64,000 nucleotides of DNA from Enterococcus crotali (GTDB lineage Bacteria; Bacillota; Bacilli; Lactobacillales; Enterococcaceae), in assembly GCF_000633635.1 (NCBI RefSeq), contig NZ_AYPQ01000007.1, forward strand, positions 195,918 to 259,917. Reading direction: 5' to 3'. Shown piece by piece: positions 53,603-63,676 of the stretch. How positions within the stretch are numbered: the first letter of the stretch is position 1; each line of letters begins with the position of its first letter. Under the pieces are notes generated by a model. It did no database searches, was not told where the DNA came from, and saw only the letters and a program-made list of their open reading frames with translations. A program made the translations under genes and the position numbers.

Positions 53603-55342
53603 TTGGACATTCATTATTGTCAGTTACGTTCTTATTTATTTAAACGTGAAGAAAAAAATCGGGTCAAATTTAAACTCTCAGAGCTATCAGAGCTCTGGCA
53701 GTGTACATCGAAACAAAGTAAGCGAAGGTTGCAAAAATATCAATCAGAAGACAAATGTATCTACACACCTGGAAAAGGTCGAGGAAATTACTCTGAACTA
53801 TTGTTTAGTGAAAATTTTCAAGTCGAAATCCAAAAAATTAGTGAAAGAGCAATCCAGACAAATTCAATCGACGAAGTGATTGAATTATTACAGCTAGATA
53901 TTCCGAAAGAGTGGTTTGGTCAAGTATTCAAAGAAATTCAAGGAATGTTTGGGATTCAGCAGACTATTGAAAATCAAGATACGATTCGTTATATACTTCG
54001 TCGTTCCATTACTTCTCTTGATCCGCTTAAAACGGCTGTCTCAAGAGAGGCATTCATGATCCGTCAATTAGGAGATACGCTTGTAACCAGTGATGGAAAA
54101 AGAAACCAACTAAACGCAGGATTAGCTCACCATTGGCAAGTATCTGCTGACTATAGTTGTTGGACATTCTTTTTACGGAAAGGAGTTCGATTCCATCATG
54201 GGAGAACTTTAACAAGTGAAGATGTTAAATTCACCTTGCTAAGAGCAAAAGAACAATCTTCTGTTGTTGCTTGGCAGCTAGAAAATATTGAGGAAATAGC
54301 TTGTATCAATGACTTCATGGTCACCGTGAAATTGAAAATTGGGGAGCCGCTTTTTGGTAAATATATGTCAACAGGAAATCTTACAATTTTACCTTATGAT
54401 GTTCCTTTTGATGAGCATATTTGGGTTTCAACAGGGCCTTTTAAAATTAAAAGTTATTCGGAGCAGTGTCTTGTGTTAGAAGCCTTTGAAGAATATTATG
54501 GGGAGCGTCCACTCATGGATCGTGTAGAGTTTTGGGTGCTTGAAAATCAAAAGCTGCCAGCAACCACAGTGACTACCCATTCGGAATATCGTGAAGAAGA
54601 TGATTACATCAAGCAGCCGATAAAAAATGTTGGAGTTGAATTTTTGATATTCAACTTTAATCGGCATAGGTGTATAAAGCAAGCTCAATTCCGTGAAGCG
54701 ATTTATCATCTCTTGGATTCAGCTGAAATGCAGAAAACGTTGGAGATTGGAGAAACAGCATCAAGCTACTATGTTGAAAAGTCGCGATATGAGAAAAAAG
54801 ACAGTGAAAAAATAGAGTCTTTGCTAAGAGCCGCAAACTATCAAGGGGAAACGATTGTTCTAGGGACTTTTACTTATTCTGCGGCTAAGAAGAAAGCCTA
54901 TTGGCTCCAACAGCGAGCGGCGAAATTTGGTATTTCTGTAAAAATAAGAGAAATGCCGATTGATACCGCCTTTTATACGAAAGAATTTGAAGAACAGACA
55001 GATATGTTGATTTTAAGAGATATTCCTGTAGGGGATAAAGAGTTGGCTTTTCTGGATTTTTGTAGTAATCCTAATCTTTTGTGTCAACGCTTTTTCTCCA
55101 AAAGGATACGTTCAAGTTTAAACAAGAAAATTGAAAAGATGAAGCTTGAAGAAAGTTATGAGCAACGTTCTTTAGTGTATGAGCAAATTAATCAATGGCT
55201 AAGTTCAAATCATTATTTGATTTACATCTCTCATCCTATGCAAATGGAACTATTACATTCCGCAATTCAAAATCAAGAAAAAGATTTATTTATTGATTTG
55301 AATTTGAGAACTGCCTGGGCACATGGAAATTACGGGGGATAA
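53603..55342 (+). CDS. SgrR-like transcriptional regulator with solute-binding domain
   Basis: This 579-residue protein has an N-terminal winged-helix DNA-binding domain (~1-110: KFKLSELSELWQCTSKQSKR). Then comes a family-5 solute-binding-like domain (~140-570: RYILRRSITSLDPLKTAVSR, HHWQVSADYSCWTFFLRKGV, YEQINQWLSSNHYLIYISH). This is the SgrR architecture. It has no signal peptide, so it acts in the cytoplasm as a ligand-sensing regulator. I start at TTG 53603 because AAAGGAGG lies seven bases before it; the in-frame ATG 53576 is upstream of that site. It is divergent from the MFS gene, its likely target. Confidence 0.85.
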   Translation: MDIHYCQLRSYLFKREEKNRVKFKLSELSELWQCTSKQSKRRLQKYQSEDKCIYTPGKGRGNYSELLFSENFQVEIQKISERAIQTNSIDEVIELLQLDIPKEWFGQVFKEIQGMFGIQQTIENQDTIRYILRRSITSLDPLKTAVSREAFMIRQLGDTLVTSDGKRNQLNAGLAHHWQVSADYSCWTFFLRKGVRFHHGRTLTSEDVKFTLLRAKEQSSVVAWQLENIEEIACINDFMVTVKLKIGEPLFGKYMSTGNLTILPYDVPFDEHIWVSTGPFKIKSYSEQCLVLEAFEEYYGERPLMDRVEFWVLENQKLPATTVTTHSEYREEDDYIKQPIKNVGVEFLIFNFNRHRCIKQAQFREAIYHLLDSAEMQKTLEIGETASSYYVEKSRYEKKDSEKIESLLRAANYQGETIVLGTFTYSAAKKKAYWLQQRAAKFGISVKIREMPIDTAFYTKEFEEQTDMLILRDIPVGDKELAFLDFCSNPNLLCQRFFSKRIRSSLNKKIEKMKLEESYEQRSLVYEQINQWLSSNHYLIYISHPMQMELLHSAIQNQEKDLFIDLNLRTAWAHGNYGG

Positions 55343-55367
55343 CGCATCATTTTTTGGAGCATAAAAA

Positions 55368-55433
55368 AACAACAGAACTTAGATAATAACTCAGTGAAAT
55401 TTCTCTGAATCAGTATCTAGATTCTGTTGTTCA
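55368..55433. terminator. Long hairpin, bidirectional terminator
   Basis: AACAACAGAA and TTCTGTTGTT close a long, internally interrupted stem between the SgrR-like gene and the convergent small gene. Confidence 0.75.
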
Positions 55434-55449
55434 ACTTGTAAACTATTGA

Positions 55450-55563
55450 CTATCTTAAACTCATTATAGCTGTCAATATTGTTGAGCCAGCAATGGCAAT
55501 TAACATCAACCAAACAACGACTTTAGTGACTTTTGAAAAAGTGCTTGTCTTTTTATTGTTCAT
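55450..55563 (-). CDS. DUF4044-type small membrane protein
   Basis: This 37-residue protein (MNNKKTSTFSKVTKVVVWLM, ending GSTILTAIMSLR) has a basic N-terminus and one transmembrane helix. The TFxKxTxxxVWLMLI pattern is that of DUF4044 microproteins, found near mraZ in lactic acid bacteria. It is not translated from the same frame as neighbours. An AAGGATG site lies 12 bases upstream of the ATG. Its function is unknown. Confidence 0.65.
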   Translation of the reverse strand: MNNKKTSTFSKVTKVVVWLMLIAIAGSTILTAIMSLR

Positions 55564-55635
55564 TGATCAGTACACATCCTTATTCTTTACTTTCTCTAGT
55601 TTACATCGTTTTGCTAGAATCAGCAACTAGAAATT

Positions 55636-56592
55636 TTACAAAAGGTTTCGTTTTTTTAGCCGGCGAATCACAAGAATACATGTTGCAGTTGTCACAACAA
55701 AGATCCAAAAAAAGGCATCTTCCCGATTAGCAAAGGGTAATTTTACATTCATACCGAAGATTCCACCGATGATCGTTGGGATGGTCAACACGATCGTTAA
55801 AGAAGTTAAAATCTTCATTACGTTATTCAGATTATTCGAAACAATTGCTGAAAAGGTATCGCTGACTTTATCTACAAGTTTTAGCTGAATCGAGGTCGTG
55901 GTTGCCGCTTGTTTTGTTTCGACCAGAATGTCATGAAGCCTTGGCAAATGAGCTCTAGGGTCTGTGAATATTCTAGCATTGTAGAGCATATTTAAAACAG
56001 CTAAATTAGAATTTATGGCAGACTCAAAATAGACTAAACTTTTTTGAATGTCCATCATTTGATAAAGTTGACTATTTTCAGTTGACACTTTTAATTCACC
56101 TTCTAGTTTATTCGTCTGTTTGATCAACTCTTTTAAAAAGCGATTATAACAAGTCGATATTTGCCAGGATAAGTATAAAATCAGCATTTCTTGAATCGGC
56201 AATTCACTATCAGGGATCGGGGTGGTAAATGTTTGTTTTAAAAAATCTGCTGAATTATTGATCACAGTAATCACCTTGCCATCTGTTGTTAAAATAATGG
56301 CGAAAGGAAAGGTATCCAGTTGGGTATATCCGCTAGGGCTGATCGTTGCATGTGGATACTGAAGTAACATCAGTGCAGGTTCTTCTAACGTATTTTGGTG
56401 GAGTCCTTCAAAACGAGAATTTTCGTTATCATCTAGTACACCTGTGATATAATCTTTAGGAAGTTTATAAGTCGTGACTAACTGGTCGATCTCTTCTTCA
56501 GTCGGTTTCTCAACAGCGAGCCAGACGGTTTCATCTGTATCTATTTGGGAAGTAACGAGCTGACTATTTTCTATTTTTAAATAATTGATCAA
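55636..56592 (-). CDS. CorA-family magnesium transporter
   Basis: This 318-residue protein has the long helical cytoplasmic domain of CorA. Two C-terminal transmembrane helices follow, with the selectivity motif GMN in IIGGIFGMNVKLPF after the first helix. It ends in a basic tail (RRLKKRNLL). It would form a pentameric Mg2+ channel. Start is TTG 56592 with AGAGGTGG five bases before it. Confidence 0.93.
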   Translation of the reverse strand: MINYLKIENSQLVTSQIDTDETVWLAVEKPTEEEIDQLVTTYKLPKDYITGVLDDNENSRFEGLHQNTLEEPALMLLQYPHATISPSGYTQLDTFPFAIILTTDGKVITVINNSADFLKQTFTTPIPDSELPIQEMLILYLSWQISTCYNRFLKELIKQTNKLEGELKVSTENSQLYQMMDIQKSLVYFESAINSNLAVLNMLYNARIFTDPRAHLPRLHDILVETKQAATTTSIQLKLVDKVSDTFSAIVSNNLNNVMKILTSLTIVLTIPTIIGGIFGMNVKLPFANREDAFFWIFVVTTATCILVIRRLKKRNLL

Positions 56593-56773
56593 AATACCAC
56601 CTCTTTTTATAAAATGACTTAACTTTATTATAATAGAGTTGAAGAATTTTTGGGAAAGAAAGCTCTTTTGCTTTAGTATTATTTAGGCATGAACATTTAA
56701 ACGAAATGAAACATCAATGTAAAGAAAATAAAGTATAGTTAACACAGTGTGTTACGAAAGGAATTGTTAGTAA

Positions 56774-57145
56774 ATGGTGTCGTTTTCAGTCATTATGCTT
56801 TTTTGGTATGTTTTTCCTGTTATCGTCTTATTTGCGTGTAATTTTATTATTTCAACGTTCTCTTTGACAGAGCGTTTTAAAGTGAAAGCACCAGATATCT
56901 CGATCCCATTTTTATTTATAGGATTAAATGAATTGTCAAAAGATAGTTATGGACAATCGATTGTTCCTTATATGGTCATCTCAGTCTTATTATTGGGAAT
57001 CTGTGTAGCGGTTTTTCAAGCGTATTATTACGGTGAGATTCTGTATGGCAGATATTTCAAAATGTTTTGGCGTTTGGTCTTTCTTTTCAGTCTAGTTTTA
57101 TATGGCGTACTTATTTTGTTGAATATCATTCATTATTTTTCATAG
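56774..57145 (+). CDS. DUF3397-family membrane protein
   Basis: This 123-residue protein has four hydrophobic helices (MLFWYVFPVIVLFACNFIIS at the start) and the inner block IPFLFIGLNELSKDSYGQSI that marks DUF3397. The family lies upstream of mraZ in many Bacilli, which fits. AAAGGAATTGTTAGTAA precedes the ATG. Its function is unknown. Confidence 0.8.
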   Translation: MVSFSVIMLFWYVFPVIVLFACNFIISTFSLTERFKVKAPDISIPFLFIGLNELSKDSYGQSIVPYMVISVLLLGICVAVFQAYYYGEILYGRYFKMFWRLVFLFSLVLYGVLILLNIIHYFS

Positions 57146-57169
57146 AGTTGAAATGGTTGCGGTAGAAAT

Positions 57170-57189
57170 CTCCCCACTTCTCCCCACCA
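57170..57189 (-). promoter_or_regulatory. Inverted MraZ-box-like repeats
   Basis: On the minus strand GTGGGGAGAA is followed directly by GTGGGGAGAT, a 10-base direct repeat of the GTGGG type that MraZ is known to bind. It lies just after the DUF3397 stop, ~240 bases before mraZ and in the opposite orientation to the boxes next to mraZ. Confidence 0.5.
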
Positions 57190-57361
57190 TTTTTATTTGT
57201 AATATTTTTATGAGAAATATAGGATGGAAATTCGTCGAAAGATTCATTACAAAATCCTTTATATAGCTATTGATACCGCTTTTTTTTGAAATTGGTCTAC
57301 ACGTTGAAATATTACAAACTTTTTAAATAACCATTAAAAGAAAGAAGTTTCACTGTTTTTG

Positions 57362-57406
57362 GTGGTAGAAAGTGGCGGGATGTGGTAGACTGTTTTTATC
57401 AAGTGG
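57362..57406 (+). promoter_or_regulatory. MraZ-binding repeats upstream of mraZ
   Basis: GTGG occurs at 57362, 57372 and 57382, exactly 10 bases apart (GTGGTAGAAA, GTGGCGGGAT, GTGGTAGACT), with another at 57403. MraZ binds such 10-base-spaced repeats before its own gene and represses the dcw cluster, so autoregulation is likely. Confidence 0.7.
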
Positions 57407-57426
57407 AAAAGTAGGGGGAATTGGCG

Positions 57427-57858
57427 ATGTTTATGGGTGAATTTCAACATAATATTGATGCCAAAGGCCGACTTATCGTACCCGCCAAATTTCGTGACCA
57501 ATTAGGTGAGAAATTTGTGGTGACTAGGGGAATGGATGGTTGTTTATTTGGCTATCCAATGTCCGAATGGGAACAGCTAGAAGAAAAGCTGAAAGAAATG
57601 CCCTTAGCTAAGAAGGATGCCCGTACATTTGTCCGCTTTTTTTATTCGGCCGCTACAGAATGTGAAATCGATAAACAAGGTAGGATCAATATTCCTGCTG
57701 CTTTAAGAACACATGGTAGTTTGGAGAAGGCTTGTGTGATCATCGGTGTTTCAAATCGAATCGAGATTTGGGATGAAGCCCGTTGGCAAGAATTTTCTAC
57801 AGAAGCTGAAGAGAATTTTGATGAAATTGCAGAAACAATGATTGATTTTGGTTTTTAG
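57427..57858 (+). CDS. mraZ: Transcriptional regulator MraZ
   Basis: This 143-residue protein has two SpoVT/AbrB-like half-domains, each with the DxKGR loop seen in [15 protein letters not shown] and [16 protein letters not shown]. It forms a ring and controls the dcw cluster. I start at ATG 57427, seven bases after GGGGGA; the in-frame TTG 57421 is part of the spacer. GTGG repeats lie upstream, and rsmH follows 13 bases after the stop. Confidence 0.96.
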   Translation: MFMGEFQHNIDAKGRLIVPAKFRDQLGEKFVVTRGMDGCLFGYPMSEWEQLEEKLKEMPLAKKDARTFVRFFYSAATECEIDKQGRINIPAALRTHGSLEKACVIIGVSNRIEIWDEARWQEFSTEAEENFDEIAETMIDFGF

Positions 57859-57871
57859 AAAGAGGAGCATT

Positions 57872-58831
57872 ATGACAGAGGAGTTTCAGCATTATACTGT
57901 TTTACTGAAAGAGACAGTTGACGGCTTACATGTGAAAGAAGATGGCATCTATGTCGATTGCACATTGGGCGGCGCAGGTCATAGTGAGTACCTACTCTCA
58001 CAATTGAGTGAGCAAGGGCACTTATACGCGTTCGATCAAGACCAAAAAGCATTGGATTTTGCAGCGCAACGATTAAAAAAATATGTTGATCAAGGCATGG
58101 TGACCTTTATCAAGTCGAATTTTCGACATTTAAAAGAAGAATTAGCAAATCACGAGATTCATCATGTCGATGGTATTTTATATGACTTAGGTGTTTCTTC
58201 GCCTCAGTTGGATGAAGCTGAGCGCGGATTTAGTTATCACCAAGATGCACCGCTTGATATGCGGATGGATCAAGATGCAGAGTTATCTGCTTACCAAGTC
58301 GTTAACGACTATAGCTATCATGAATTAGTGAAGATTTTCTTTCGTTACGGTGAGGAAAAATTCTCTAAACAAGTTGCTAGGGAAATCGAACGGGTACGTG
58401 CGAAAGCGCCGATTGAAACAACTGGTGAATTAGTAGAAATTATAAAATCAGCAATTCCAGCGCCTGCTAGACGCAAAGGCGGACATCCAGCAAAACGAAT
58501 TTTTCAAGCCATTCGAATTGCAGTGAATGATGAACTGCGAGTTGTAGAAGAATCTTTAGAACAAGCCATTGCTTTATTAAACAAAAACGGTCGAATCAGT
58601 GTGATCACTTTTCATTCATTAGAAGACCGAATCGTGAAAAGCATGTTTAAAGAATATAGCAGTATCCAGGATTTGCCTCCAGGATTGCCAGTAGTACCAG
58701 AAGAATTCCAACCAGAATTAAAAGTAATTACTAGAAAGCCAATTTTACCAGGTGAGACTGAGTTGGCTGAGAATAATCGCTCACGAAGTGCTAAATTAAG
58801 AATTGCCGAAAAAGTCAAATTAAACTTATAA
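57872..58831 (+). CDS. rsmH: 16S rRNA (cytosine1402-N4)-methyltransferase
   Basis: This 319-residue SAM enzyme (MraW) shows [16 protein letters not shown] at the SAM site, [20 protein letters not shown] with the LGVSSPQ motif, and [17 protein letters not shown]. It methylates N4 of C1402 in 16S rRNA. Start ATG 57872 has AGAGGAGCATT upstream; the frame is open into mraZ, but that part is not used. It is the second gene of the dcw cluster. Confidence 0.97.
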   Translation: MTEEFQHYTVLLKETVDGLHVKEDGIYVDCTLGGAGHSEYLLSQLSEQGHLYAFDQDQKALDFAAQRLKKYVDQGMVTFIKSNFRHLKEELANHEIHHVDGILYDLGVSSPQLDEAERGFSYHQDAPLDMRMDQDAELSAYQVVNDYSYHELVKIFFRYGEEKFSKQVAREIERVRAKAPIETTGELVEIIKSAIPAPARRKGGHPAKRIFQAIRIAVNDELRVVEESLEQAIALLNKNGRISVITFHSLEDRIVKSMFKEYSSIQDLPPGLPVVPEEFQPELKVITRKPILPGETELAENNRSRSAKLRIAEKVKLNL

Positions 58832-58847
58832 AGAAAGGGGTAACGAC

Positions 58848-59249
58848 ATGGCTGAGTTAAAAAAAGTCGAAGATTTTCAATACGATATTCCAGTGATGGA
58901 TGAACCAGTCATTGACCATGAAAATGAACCTAAAGTTCAAAAAAATAGTAACTTACCCCAATCTCCAAAAAGGAAGTTGAGAAATATCTCACTTTTAGAA
59001 AAGACGATCGGCTTTTTATTGTTAGTGGCGATTATTGGAATAGCTGTTCTCACCATTCAAGTCCGCACTTCTATTACACAAATGACAAATGAAATTACTG
59101 AAACGCAAGCGACGATTCAAGAGAAAGAAGAATCTGCATTGAAATTGGAACAACAAAAAAATGAATTATCAAAAGCAGACCGGATCAAAGATGTTGCGAA
59201 AAGTAAAGGTCTATCTGATAACATTGAAAATATAAAGAGAGTGAAATAG
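58848..59249 (+). CDS. ftsL: Cell division protein FtsL
   Basis: This 133-residue bitopic protein has a polar cytoplasmic N-terminus of ~60 residues, one transmembrane helix (IGFLLLVAIIGIAVLTIQV) and an extracellular leucine-zipper-like coiled coil (ITETQATIQEKEESALKLEQ). It is part of the FtsL-DivIC-FtsQ complex of the divisome. AGAAAGGGGTAACGAC precedes the ATG. The pbp2X start follows the stop directly. Confidence 0.92.
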   Translation: MAELKKVEDFQYDIPVMDEPVIDHENEPKVQKNSNLPQSPKRKLRNISLLEKTIGFLLLVAIIGIAVLTIQVRTSITQMTNEITETQATIQEKEESALKLEQQKNELSKADRIKDVAKSKGLSDNIENIKRVK

Positions 59250-61129
59250 ATGAGCATAAAAAATAAAATAAAGAATTTTGTCAAAAAGAAGAACTTAAAT
59301 CCAATGAACAATCGTAAAAAAGTAGGCATTATTTTATTTGCTACGAGTATTGGATTGTTCTTTTTATTTGCTTTTAGATTAACGTACATAGTGGCTGTAG
59401 GAAAAGTCGCAGGTGTCTCTTTACCAGAAAAGACAGCTGCTCTTTATCAAGGGAGCAGTGTGGTCAAGGCAAAAAGAGGAGCTATTTTAGACCGCAATGG
59501 CGTAGTGATTGCAGAAGATGCTACATCTTATTCTGTGTATGCCATTTTGTCTGAGACCTATTTAGGTGAAGAAAATAAAAAGCTTTATGCACAGAAAAAA
59601 GATTTTCAAACATTAGCAGAAATATTAGATAGAAATACAGAGCTTACTAAAAATGAAGCGTTAAGTTTTCTGAATAATGGTGTCAATGAAGACGGCACTG
59701 TAAAATTTCAAGTTGAGTTTGGTTCTAAAGGAAAAAATATTACTCTGGAAACAAAACAAAAAATCGAAGACGAGCTAAAGAAAAACAAAGTTTCAGGACT
59801 CTATTTCGAAGGTCATCCAGCAAGAATTTATCCAAATGGTGTTTTTGCTTCTCATTTCATCGGCTATACAGATTCTGCTGATGCAGAGGATGATTCAAAA
59901 GGTTTAGTAGGAAAAATGGGGATAGAAAAATCTTATAATGATATTTTAAAAGGTCAAGACGGCAAGATTGATTATGAAAAAGACGTGTACGGAAATCCAT
60001 TACCAGGGACAGTTGCAAATGAAAAGCAAGCTGTTGACGGTAAAGATATCTATACAACAATAGATAGTCGCATACAAAGTCAGCTGGAAACATTATTAGA
60101 TCCCGTTGTTGAAGAATACAAGCCAGAAGACATGACGGCGATGCTGATGAAAGCGAAGACGGGTGAAATCCTTGCTATGTCTCAACGCCCATCCTTTAAT
60201 CCAGAAACAAAAGAAGGTCTAGGAAAAGATACAGTCTGGCGTAATATACTAGTAGAAGATAATTTTGAGCCAGGTTCCACTATGAAACTCTTTACTGCTG
60301 CGGCGGCAATGCAAGAAGGCAAATTCAGCCCCAACACAACCTTTAATTACCCAGCTGGTGGCTATAAGCTTGACGACCGTACGGTAAATGATCATGATTA
60401 CGGTGCAGTTGGACCATTGACATTCCGTCAAGCAATTTCTTGGTCTAGTAATGTCGGAATGCTTACGTTAGAGCAAGCTATGGACAAACTGGTCAAGTTT
60501 GGAAAAGTTATTTAGAAAAATTTGGTTTTGGAAAATCGACAGATTCAGGTTTGGCAGGAGAATCTGCTGGTGAGCTACCAGTAGATAACTGGGTCGATTT
60601 GGCAATGTCATCATTTGGACAAGCTATTTCAGTAACGAACTTTCAAATGATGCAGGCTTACACAGCGATCGCTAATGACGGATCGATGCTGAAACCACAA
60701 TATATCAGCAAAATCGTTGATAAAAATACTGGTGAAGAAAAAGTAACCCAACCAGAAAAAGTAGGACAACCAATCATAACTCCACAAGCGGCCAGTGATA
60801 TTCGCACATATATGGTCGACACTGTAGAAGATCCAAATTATGGGATTGCTTATGACGTATATAAAGTGCCGGGTTATCATATAGCAGCTAAAACTGGTAC
60901 AGCTCAAATCACTGGGGAAAACGGATATATGGCAGGTCTTACTGATTATACCTATTCTGTTGTGGAGATGATGCCAGCAGATAATCCAGAATACATTTTG
61001 TATCTTACAATGAAGAAACCTCAGACATATACAAGAGAGGCACTTGCTAAAATTGCCAATCCATTGATGCAATTGGTGATGGATTCAATCGATAGTGAGT
61101 CTGATCCAACAGTAGAACCTGCTAAATAA
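59250..61129 (+). CDS. Penicillin-binding protein 2X-like transpeptidase, frameshifted
   Basis: This division class-B PBP has a membrane anchor (VGIILFATSIGLFFLFAFRL), a pedestal (~60-300) and a transpeptidase domain with SxxK in EPGSTMKLF, SxN in SWSSNVGML and KTG in AAKTGTAQ. The frame breaks after TLEQAM near 60480. The -1 frame continues GQTGQVWKSYLEKFGFGKST to 61129. Adding one G in GCTATGGACA repairs a 626-residue protein. The gene is essential in the family, so I treat the break as sequence error. No PASTA domain follows the transpeptidase domain. Confidence 0.92.
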
Positions 61130-61174
61130 ATGGAAAAGTAAATCAATACGAGTTAAACAATTAGGAGAGATATC

Positions 61175-62140
61175 ATGGAGTGGACACAAATTTTTATTCC
61201 CATAGTATGTAGTTTTGCTATAACAGTGGCAGTGATGCCGATGTTTATCGGTTATTTTCAAATGAAGAAACAAGGACAAACAACGCGCGAAGATGGTCCG
61301 ACTTGGCATAATGTAAAAACAGGTACGCCAACGATGGGTGGTTTAGTATTTTTAGTTGCAAGTTTTATCACGTCATTATTAGTAGGGTTATGGAAACAAG
61401 AGCTCACTCCTTCTTTACTGATTATTTTGTTCATTTTAGTTCTTTATGGGTTGTTAGGCTTTTTAGATGACTTTATCAAAGTGTTTAAAAAGCGAAATAT
61501 GGGACTGAATTCCCGTCAAAAATTGATTGGTCAAATCATTGGCGGCTTAGTATTTTATTTTGTTTATCGTTCTGAAGGCTTGCCTGATACGCTTGATTTG
61601 TTTGGTGTTGTGACAATACCATTAGGCATTTTTTATGGTGTATTTGTCATTTTTTGGTTAGTTGGTTTTTCAAATGCAGTGAATTTGACGGATGGAATCG
61701 ATGGATTAGTAGCAGGATTAGGCACGATTTCCTTTGGTACCTATGCAATCATCGCCTGGAAACAACAGCAATTTGATGTAGTGATCATTTGTTTAAGTGT
61801 GATTGGTGGTTTATTAGGATTCTTTCCTTATAATAAGAAACCAGCGAAAATTTTCATGGGAGATGTTGGTTCACTGGCATTAGGCGGTTTGTTGGCCGCT
61901 ATTTCGATCATTTTGCGTCAGGAATGGACGTTATTGTTGATTGGACTTGTTTATGTATGTGAAACAGCAAGTGTTATTTTGCAAGTTACTTCATTTAAAT
62001 TGTTTGGTAAACGAATTTTTAAAATGTCGCCGATCCATCATCATTTTGAGATGTGTGGCTGGTCGGAATGGAAGATCGATATTGTCTTTTGGCTGACAGG
62101 TGCTATTTGTTCGGCTATTACATTATGGATCGTACTTTAA
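61175..62140 (+). CDS. mraY: Phospho-N-acetylmuramoyl-pentapeptide transferase
   Basis: This 321-residue integral membrane enzyme makes lipid I on undecaprenyl phosphate. About ten hydrophobic segments are seen, with the catalytic motifs [26 protein letters not shown] and the HHH loop in [24 protein letters not shown] precedes the ATG. It is followed by a 158-base gap with a hairpin before murD. Confidence 0.97.
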   Translation: MEWTQIFIPIVCSFAITVAVMPMFIGYFQMKKQGQTTREDGPTWHNVKTGTPTMGGLVFLVASFITSLLVGLWKQELTPSLLIILFILVLYGLLGFLDDFIKVFKKRNMGLNSRQKLIGQIIGGLVFYFVYRSEGLPDTLDLFGVVTIPLGIFYGVFVIFWLVGFSNAVNLTDGIDGLVAGLGTISFGTYAIIAWKQQQFDVVIICLSVIGGLLGFFPYNKKPAKIFMGDVGSLALGGLLAAISIILRQEWTLLLIGLVYVCETASVILQVTSFKLFGKRIFKMSPIHHHFEMCGWSEWKIDIVFWLTGAICSAITLWIVL

Positions 62141-62205
62141 AAAGAGTAGAGATTTAACTAAGCCCTAGCCTTCGGAAGTATTTTTTTTAGAAAATGAATA
62201 ATCTG

Positions 62206-62232
62206 AAACTGGAACGAATAGTGTTCCAGTTT
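62206..62232 (+). terminator. Hairpin between mraY and murD
   Basis: The perfect stem AAACTGGAAC / GTTCCAGTTT (62206-62215 and 62223-62232) has a 7-base loop and is followed by only one further T. It is placed inside the dcw operon, so it would be a partial terminator or a processing site. Confidence 0.6.
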
Positions 62233-62298
62233 TAGAGACCTAATTTTCTGCAAGGTTAATCGCTTCTTTCAGCTTTTCTAAGATAAGGGGAAATGATA

Positions 62299-63669
62299 AT
62301 GAAAAAAATTACAGATTATGAAAATAAAAAAGTCCTTGTTCTTGGACTTGCTAAAAGCGGTGTTAGTGCTGCAAAGTTGCTGCATGAGTTAGGCGCATTA
62401 GTGACAGTTAATGACTTTAAACAATTTGATCAGAACCCGGAAGCCCAAGATTTATTAACCTTGGGTATTCGTGTTGTTACAGGTGGACACCCGATTGAAC
62501 TACTAGATGAAGACTTTTCTCTGATCGTAAAAAATCCAGGAATTCCTTATACAAATCCACTAGTAGAAAAAGCATTGAGCATGAAATTTCCTGTCTTGAC
62601 AGAAGTTGAATTGGCTTATCAAATTGCTGAATGTCCTATTATTGGAATTACTGGAACTAACGGTAAAACGACGACAACAACGATGATCGGGTTGCTGCTA
62701 AATGCTGATCGTAAAACTGGAACGGCTCGTTTAGCTGGAAATATTGGTTACCCTGCTAGTGAAGTCGCTGAAAAAGCAGCTGCTGAGGATGATATAGTCA
62801 TGGAGTTGTCCAGTTTCCAATTGATGGGAATTAAAACGTTTCACCCTCAAATCGCTGTTATCACGAATATTTATGAAGCACATTTAGATTATCATGGTTC
62901 AAGAGAAGAATATGTAAAAGCAAAGTGGTCAGTTCAAGAAAACATGGAGCGAAGTGACTTTCTTGTGTTGAACTGGAACCAACAAGAACTACAAGAATTA
63001 AGCAAAACAACGAAAGCCACAATTATTCCTTTTTCAACAAAAGAAGAAGTTGCTGGCGCCTATCTCTCAGAAGGAAAATTATACTACAAAAATGAGTACA
63101 TTATGTTAGCAGTAGAACTAGGAGTGCCCGGCAGTCATAATATTGAGAATGCTTTAGCAGCAATTGCTGTGGCTAAATTAAAAGGTGTCTCAACTGAGTC
63201 GATCAGAAAGTCATTGATGATCTTCACTGGAGTGCCACATCGTACACAATATGTGGGGGAAGTTGCTGGACGCAAATTTTATAACGATTCCAAAGCAACC
63301 AATATATTGGCCACTGAGATGGCTTTAAGTGGTTTTGATCATTCTTCGCTTATCTTGTTAGCTGGTGGTTTAGACCGAGGAAACAGCTTTGATGAGTTAA
63401 TCCCTTCACTAAGAGGGGTCAAAGCAATTATTCTTTTTGGAGAGACCAAAGATAAGTTACACAAAGCGGCAATCGAAGCTGGTATCAAGAACATACAATT
63501 GACAGAAAATGTCCAGACTGCCGTAAGGGATGCCTATGATTTTTCTGAAAAAAATGATACTATTCTATTATCGCCTGCGTGTGCTAGTTGGGACCAATAT
63601 CCTAATTTTGAACTGCGCGGAGATGCTTTTATACAAGCGATGCACCAGCTAAAAGACATAGAAAAGTGA
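62299..63669 (+). CDS. murD: UDP-N-acetylmuramoylalanine--D-glutamate ligase
   Basis: This 456-residue Mur ligase adds D-Glu to UDP-MurNAc-Ala. The N-terminal UDP fold is [20 protein letters not shown]. The ATP loop is [16 protein letters not shown], the central motif [20 protein letters not shown], and the C-terminal domain contains FYNDSKATN and [12 protein letters not shown] start at ATG 62299, eight bases after AAGGGG; ATG 62293 is too close. The gene is followed by murG seven bases later. Confidence 0.97.
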   Translation: MKKITDYENKKVLVLGLAKSGVSAAKLLHELGALVTVNDFKQFDQNPEAQDLLTLGIRVVTGGHPIELLDEDFSLIVKNPGIPYTNPLVEKALSMKFPVLTEVELAYQIAECPIIGITGTNGKTTTTTMIGLLLNADRKTGTARLAGNIGYPASEVAEKAAAEDDIVMELSSFQLMGIKTFHPQIAVITNIYEAHLDYHGSREEYVKAKWSVQENMERSDFLVLNWNQQELQELSKTTKATIIPFSTKEEVAGAYLSEGKLYYKNEYIMLAVELGVPGSHNIENALAAIAVAKLKGVSTESIRKSLMIFTGVPHRTQYVGEVAGRKFYNDSKATNILATEMALSGFDHSSLILLAGGLDRGNSFDELIPSLRGVKAIILFGETKDKLHKAAIEAGIKNIQLTENVQTAVRDAYDFSEKNDTILLSPACASWDQYPNFELRGDAFIQAMHQLKDIEK

Positions 63670-63676
63670 GAGAATT

